This document shows positions 42,394 to 48,265 of a DNA stretch of 48,265 bases, piece by piece (position 1 is the first letter of the stretch; each line of letters starts with the position of its first letter). The translations under genes were made by a program, and so were the position numbers. The notes beneath the pieces were generated by a model. That model was not told the origin of the DNA, ran no database searches, and was given only the letters and a program-made list of their open reading frames with translations. Location of the stretch: the NCBI GenBank assembly GCA_032718475.1, contig JAUCBJ010009138.1, positions 1-48,265 of the forward strand. Direction: 5' to 3'. This DNA comes from Nemertoderma westbladi (taxonomy: Eukaryota; Xenacoelomorpha; Nemertodermatida; Nemertodermatidae).

Positions 42394-43841
42394 AATTGTC
42401 GAAATCCCATATCATATCATATAGATAATATCTCATTGGTAAAAATGATATATTAACTACTGTAGTAATTAACGGAAATGAGCAGGTTGCAGTAACCAAA
42501 ACAATACCAAACGAAAGTCAATAGAACAGGATACGCTTTAGTTTCAACCAATCAGCTGCTATTTGCGTCAATTTTCCTTTGGGGAAGGATTTGATTACGT
42601 CAAGGGTCCCTCTTTTATACAGATAGAGAAATACTGTGTATTGCTGTTATACTATACGAAAAAGCGATACTGTAATACTGTTACATCCCGTATCTTTTGC
42701 AAGCAAGACAGCATTCTATACTTCTTCCTGTTCTCCCATTCTGACCAATCATATCCATTACTTAATTCCATTGATTTTGCTTCGGATATCTGAATCACAG
42801 GAACTATCCTTGATGTTTGTTTCCTCGCTATTCCGCAATAACCATTTATTTAATTTGTCTTACAGTAGATAAGTAAAGATGGATTATAATCAATAATGAT
42901 TTATTTATTTATAACTATTTTATTAAATACCGATCGAATACAAAATAAATAGGCCGAATATGCCATTAATACGCAATTTTTCAAATATCCTTAACGCATT
43001 CAATAAACGTGACAGATTAACAGAACAGGGGGGGGGGGGGGGGGGGGCTGGACGCTATAAAAATTCATCCCTCTCCAGGGGAAATTGGATGCAAAAAGCC
43101 TATAAAAAATCTAAAAAGCGTATATAAAATGAATAAAAAATTTAAATTCTAGCTCCATGTGGACATCGACGGTGAGTTGAATGGTTGTGTTTCAAATTGC
43201 AGTCACTATGATAAAGATTTGGCGACAAATATTGAGGGGGTTCGTGTTACCAGCAAATGACTCTCAATTTAAGGGGGGAGGGGGGGGGGGGGTACCCCCT
43301 CCTTTGGTGAAATTTTAGTTGGCTTGATTGCTTGTTTTTTCGTGGACCAGGGTCCACATTCACAATTACAAAAAAATTTCTCGAATTTTATATTTGAGTT
43401 CTACAATTGTCATCAACATCCAAAAAACGAGATATACCGCAAATAAATTTATTTTAGTTAGTCATTAAAACTTTTAAAAATTTTAGAACAAAAATACTGG
43501 AGATGGGTGTCAGAAAGTTAACAGGGAACGAAAATTAAGATAGATAAATAGATAGATAAATAAAATTAAGATTAAGATAAGACTGTTTTGGCAAATACAA
43601 ATAATTAAATTAATTACAAATAATTATTAGATTTTGAATTCAACGGAATACAAGTTGACAGAATACACAGATTTAATATAATTCACAGATAGACGGTATC
43701 GACATAAAGGAAACAATAAATCAACACTTAGTTTTTAATCTCAAATCAATCCAAGTAAAGATATATGGTTTTGGGAATTACTGTTATTGACAGATGTTGA
43801 CATAGACGGTGTTGGCAAAATAAGGACTTCATAATTACGTC
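42394..43841. other. AT-rich stretch with long G runs
   Basis: No gene recognised; ORFs of 76-78 codons at 42563-42872 have no supporting features. A G run of 21 lies near 43027, and a G-rich stretch near 43275-43295. A TAGATAAA-type microsatellite is at 43540-43565. Confidence 0.5.
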
Positions 43842-45395
43842 TTAACCCTATTAAACCCGGGGAGGGGGGTCAATATGACCCTCCCCGTGGTTTTTTTATG
43901 ATAATTCTGAAACAAACGCAGTTGGGAATCTGAAATTTTATGACTTTTCCTAAAAACCTTTTGTCTTCCTAGTAGTGAAAACCGTTTTCAAAAATATTGG
44001 GTAGTTTTCGAGTTATAGCACCATTTTTTAACCCTACTTTTGGCACTTTTTTTTGAGACGTTTTTTGAAAATTACATTTCATTAAATATTAATTGCAACA
44101 TCTCTATTTTTGATTTACACCGGTTTTTTAGTGTTAGCAATTGGATGTAATTCATATAAATTGATTTAGAAATTTCCAACTTGTTTTTTTCGGCGGGTGC
44201 CAAATTTTGGTGCCAGCACCAAATTTTGAAATATGTCAATTTTGTAAATTGATTGTTTGAAACTTGTTTTTTACGCAATTGGGGTTTTTTGGGGTTCTGG
44301 TTTCGATGAAATATATACGAGTTGCACCAAGCGTATCAAACTTGTATTTTTCGGTGCTGTGTGCAAATTTTGGTGCTAGCACGAAATTTTGAAAATCCAT
44401 TCAATAGATAAATTGCTTGTGACAATTTATTTCTTGCATTTTAGAGGTTTATGGCTGTCCTGAATTCAATGGAATATATAATTATCGAACTAGACATCTC
44501 AAACTTGTATTTTTCGGAAGTGGGTGCAAAATATAGTGCTAGCACCAAATTTTGAAAACCACCAAATATATCAATTGATTGTGTCATCTTGTTTCTTGCG
44601 TTATACGGGTTTGTTAGGGTTCTGAATTCAATGGAATCAGTAAAAATTTCATAAGAGTTTTCAAACTTGTATTTTTCGCCGGTGGGTGAAAATTGTTGTT
44701 TTGCACCAAATTTTGGAAAATGAGTAAATTGATCAGAAGATAGTATCATCTTGTTTCTTGCTTTATACGGGTTTATGAGGGTCCTGAATCCGATGGAATC
44801 AATAAAAACAGCACTGGACATCGCATACTTGTACTTTTTGGTGGTGGGTACGAAATTTGGTGCTAGCACCAAAATTTGCCAAATTACGCCGAAAAATACA
44901 AGTAGCAATGATCTGGCATATTAGAAATGTATTCCATTAGAATCAGCGCCCTCGAAAACCTGAAAATGTGAATTTATAGCTTTGTATAAGTGATTTAAAA
45001 ATTTTGTGTTCTAACTGAAAAGTGCTGGTTACTTGTTTTTTTCCTGTTTTTCCTACGCAGAGAGGACTAAACAGCCATTTATAGTAATCATATCATTTTT
45101 AAATATTTTCCATATTTTCCAATGTATTTTGCGCCCCCGAAAACCTGTATTGAAAAACAATTAGCCGCAAAAATGTAACTTTCAAATTTTGTGAAATTGG
45201 TGCACTACTTGTAATTTTGGTGCTGCAATATTACCACCCCAGTACATGTTTCCGAAAATTTTTTTTTCGGTCGGATCGAGATTAGTGATACCTACGTACA
45301 AACAAAAAAAACGGTTTCGTCAATATTTGTAGATTTTAGACTTTAGATTTGTAGGTATTTGTACAGCATTTTATAGCCCGGTAACTAAGGGTTAA
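43842..45395. mobile_element. piggyBac-like non-autonomous element with TTAA target duplications
   Basis: TTAA at 43842-43845 and at 45392-45395 flank inverted ends CCCTATTAAACCCGGGG (left) and CCCTTAGTTACCGGG (right, complement). TTAA duplications and CCCT/CCY ends are hallmarks of piggyBac-type elements. Just inside the left end is a G-rich hairpin (GGGGAGGG...TGACCCTCCCC, about 43860-43887). No transposase ORF; the minus-strand ORFs at 44072-44278 and 44441-44908 come from internal repeats. Confidence 0.7.
44160..44890. repeat. Diverged ~165-bp tandem repeats inside the TTAA element
   Basis: The block ACTTGTATTTTTCGG followed by a GGTGC(A/T)AGCACC-type palindrome and AAATTTTGAAAA recurs near 44175, 44340, 44502, 44664 and 44824. 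The best palindrome, TTGGTGCTAGCACCAA, is near 44859. A CTTGTTTCTTGC...TATACGGGTTT block lies between copies. Confidence 0.7.
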
Positions 45396-46382
45396 GACTT
45401 GGCTAGAAAGATGTGCCTCGTTTTTCTGATTCCAAATATACATATGTCATACATATGTATGCATATGTCATTTTTCAAAAAAATTGAGTTAGACGGTTTT
45501 GGCATGTAAGGGCCGCCCCCCCCCCTTATCTAAATATATTTAATATTAACTTTTGATCTCGATGCCGACCACTTCACCTGTTTACTTTTGAATTAGAAGT
45601 TAATCGTAACAAGTTATAGCAAATTTGAGGTAGATTTTTCACCATTGTCTAATTAAATAATTCTAGCTATACTATATACTATGTAGCTATACTTTGTGAG
45701 TTGATATTCCAGAACGTTAATCAAATAATCAATTAAAAAATTTGATTAAACTAGCTACTTGAGCAAAATATCTTTCTACCACGGCCTACTTCCACTGAAT
45801 CCTTTATAGTCAGGTGGCTTAGGGGAAAAATCACGACAAAGGTGAGGAAAGCACCATTTTTTCACTATATATGTAAAATTTTACGAAGAATCCATTTCGA
45901 AGGGTATCCAAAGCTGTAGTTGAATGGATGACATTGATATCGATGCGTTGAGTGAACTTAAAATTATAATTTTTTCTTACAGTAAACAATTTTTGGTAAT
46001 AACGTACAAAATGGACTTACGAATTAAAATTTTTTTATATTTAACTCGTAGATGACATTGCCGACATTTGAAGTACTACATTAAAACACTTCCATTCACT
46101 ACTACTAGGATCGAACTACTTCCATTCACAGTCAAATCTTGATATTATTTCTTAAAACTTGTAGCATTATGTTGTTCAATCTATTATTGATTAATTTCGT
46201 TAACAAACATTTTATAAATAATGAAGACTTCCCTGTATAATATTATAAAATACATTCGATGTAAAGAACATCATCAACGAAATTAGAGACTTTGAACGAG
46301 ACGATTAGAGACTCATGAACGGGGAAAAAGTCAGACCCAACATGGACCTGCTGCCATGACCATCTCCTGGCAAGCATTACGC
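45396..46382. other. AT-rich stretch without recognisable gene
   Basis: I see no ORF or large repeat. A CATATGT cluster lies at 45440-45470 (ACATATGTCATACATATGTA) and a C run of about 10 near 45516. Confidence 0.5.
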
Positions 46383-46786
46383 ACTACTACTACTACTACT
46401 ACTAGGATCGGCATGCTGCATTGCAGCTGCATTTTTAAGAATGCTGTGCCGGCTTGTCAAAAAAATTGCACCGCCACAACTCCCTATCACCCATGACATT
46501 TGCTAGATCATCCGCATCTTTAAGGCCAGTGTCCTTTAAGATGCGTCTCAAGAAAGTCATGGGCTGTCCACCATGCTTATTCACTCCATGAGGCTGCCAA
46601 AGTACAAGATTATGCACTGGCTGGTCATCACGGCGAAAGCAATGTCCTGCAAAGCGGAGGCGATTTTGTTCTAGTGTCAAGCTTGGGGGAACCAATGAGA
46701 CACCTCCAATGTTATATAGTGTCTGGTTGGAGATGTGTGCATTGTACTTGACACAATGTACCCGGCGTAGCATTCTTGTGAATGTC
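46383..46786 (-). mobile_element. 5'-truncated LINE copy (family 1), minus orientation
   Basis: Minus strand: TFTRMLRRVHCVKYNAHISN, then LTLEQNRLRFAGHCFRRDDQ and HGGQPMTFLRRILKD, ending with a stop near 46435 and a (TAG)7-like tail (46383-46404 on +). Same family as 35596-36304, and better preserved. It begins exactly where a plus-orientation copy of the same family starts, so the pair is head-to-head. Confidence 0.85.
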
Positions 46787-46794
46787 ACATCCCA

Positions 46795-48265
46795 GGCATG
46801 GAAATCGATCAATCTGCTTACTGGGCGGAAAAGCCAACCAACCACCAAGGTTAAGGCTGAATCACCAGCCGATCGCCTCAATGGTTGGAAAGCCCACTTT
46901 GAAAAGCTCCTCAATAATGACAGGGTATTGCCTGATAACTTTATAGAAGTAAAAGTGTCTGAGTCTGTACTCCCAGATATTCCCATTGGCGATATCTCCT
47001 TTGCAGAAGTGAAGGCTGCTGCAAAGAGCATTAAGACCAATCGTGCCAGTGGAGTAGATGGTGTTCCCCCTGAGGTCTTTAAAATACCTGAGTGTTTAAA
47101 GCTCATCTATCCCATCATAGTAGACATGTACCGTACAACAAGAGTCCCACAAGAAATGAAAACAAATAAGTTGGTGCCAGTTCCCAAGAAGGGCAACCTA
47201 ACACTCTATGGTTCTTTTCGGGGAATCTCATTGATCTCGATTGCTGCAAAACTATACAATAGAATTCTATTAAATCGCATCAGGGATCCCATTGAGAGAC
47301 TGCTACGTGGAAATCAGAATGGGTTCCGTAAAGGTCGTGGGACCATGGAGCCCATTTTGGCACTTAGAAGGATAATTGAAGAGTTATCAAAAAAGAAAGA
47401 CAGGCATCTGGCTGTTATCTTTGTTGACTTCTTCAAGGCCTTTGATTCAGTCTCTCGCTCACGTATGTTCAGCATACTTTCATTATATGGGATTCCTGAT
47501 GAAATTATTGCAGCAATCAGATCAGTATACGATGGTTCGAAAACATTCGTGTCTACTGTTGACGGTGACACAGAACCATTTGAAGTGTTATGGGGCGTCC
47601 TCCAAGGAGACACACTTGCACCATTCTTGTTCATTATTGTGGTTGACTATGTTCTACGCATGTCCTTAGATCATCATAATGATGATGGGGTGATGATAAC
47701 TCCACCTACTGGCTCCAGAAGTCGAGGAAATCCTGCCAAGTACCTAACTGATCTAGACTTTGCTGATGACTTAGGAGTACTCTCAGAATCATTAGAGGGA
47801 GCCCAGCGGCTCCTCAGCTCATTAGAACATGCTGCTTCTAGTGTTGGTCTTTTTATTAACTCCAGAAAGACCAAAATTCTGACAGTTAACTTTGAAAATC
47901 CTCAGCAAGTCTCTGATCGGATGAGCATAAGCTCAAAGGATGGTATGCTTGAGCATGTGGACGACTTCTGTTACCTGGGATCATGGATCCGGAAGTCAGG
48001 TGAGGACCTTCGAATACGTAAGGGAAAGGCATGGGCAGCCTTGAATAGGCTTTCCAGGATTTGGAAGTCACCTAGAATTAATCGGAAACTTAAGGTCCGA
48101 TTATTTAGAGCAGCAGTAGTTCCAGTACTCCTCTACGGGAGTCCATGCTGGGCTCTAACTGCTGAGGACACCAAATCTCTGGATGGCACATTCACAAGAA
48201 TGCTACGCCGGGTACATTGTGTCAAGTACAATGCACACATCTCCAACCAGACACTATATAACATT
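46795..48265 (+). CDS. LINE (family 1) reverse transcriptase, partial, runs off the window
   Basis: Open frame from about 46795 to the right edge with no stop. It starts with AWKSINLLTGRK and lacks endonuclease and ORF1. RT motifs in order: NRASGVDGVPPEVFK, VPVPKKGNLTLYGSFRGISL, NGFRKGRGTMEPI, FVDFFKAFDSVSR (catalytic Asp), LQGDTLAPFLFI, and DLDFADDLGVL (FADD catalytic pair, about 47755-47785). The thumb and C-terminal parts (YLGSWIRKSGEDLR, RAAVVPVLLYGSPCW, TFTRMLRRVHCVKYN) follow. The frame is intact over about 490 codons, so this copy is young or selected. Confidence 0.88.

Noticed and set aside
43857-43890. G-rich hairpin followed by T7, like an intrinsic terminator
   Set aside because: Bacterial-type terminators are not expected here; it lies just inside an inverted-end transposon and is better read as part of that end.
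44441-44908. 155-codon minus-strand ORF
   Set aside because: Made of 165-bp internal repeats of the TTAA element; no transposase features.
46383-48265. Twin-priming 5' inversion of one LINE
   Set aside because: Both arms contain the same C-terminal region, so they are two overlapping copies rather than one split copy.

Overview
This is a metazoan nuclear sequence, most likely from an invertebrate. It has spliced exons with GT-AG borders, BEL/Pao-type LTR retroelements (known only from animals), LINEs, TTAA-flanked and inverted-repeat DNA elements, and very long tandem arrays. I cannot name the phylum. There are no bacterial operons, CRISPR arrays or rRNA genes, and I recognised no tRNA.

The only host gene I can support is on the + strand: the 3' part of a calcium-binding beta/gamma-crystallin-domain gene in five exons (6042-6168, 18996-19150, 23484-23621, 24262-24435, 26161-26269). 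The exons join without a frame break (intron phases 0, 2, 2, 2) into about 233 residues holding five Greek-key motifs. Four of them carry the double-clamp Ca2+ signature [ND][ND]xx[ST]S. Its introns are full of repeats. Intron 1 holds a 10.9-kb LTR element, intron 2 a 3.6-kb array of an 82-bp unit, intron 3 tandem copies of its own 3' splice site, and intron 4 TGCTAT hairpins. An 8.25-kb array of a 23-bp unit (26260-34510, with a 100-N gap) begins inside the last codons and includes the stop codon.

The intron-1 element (7304-18190) is bounded by TGTT...AACA and the 5-bp duplication CGCAG. It has a long 5' LTR, a short ORF overlapping gag by ATGA, gag, and a pol that keeps zinc knuckles, aspartic protease, the end of RNase H, integrase and the DUF5641-like tail but has lost the reverse transcriptase. 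In the env position it carries a large extra ORF (15486-17661) with a DEDD 3'-5' exonuclease-like fold followed by a zinc-knuckle cluster. A second, divergent member of this protein family is at 1734-3623, beside a truncated BEL gag-protease ORF on the opposite strand (1-1633). This exonuclease-like/zinc-knuckle family is my best candidate for something undescribed.

Downstream of the crystallin gene (34.5-48.3 kb) I find only mobile DNA: a 5'-truncated LINE copy (35596-36304, minus), an inverted-repeat element of about 835 bp (36622-37456), a nearly complete LINE (37907-42202, minus) inserted inside a GA-rich array, a piggyBac-like TTAA element (43846-45391) with internal 165-bp repeats, and two head-to-head copies of the first LINE family (46383-48265). 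Several ORF breaks fall on homopolymer runs, so some could be assembly errors rather than true decay.
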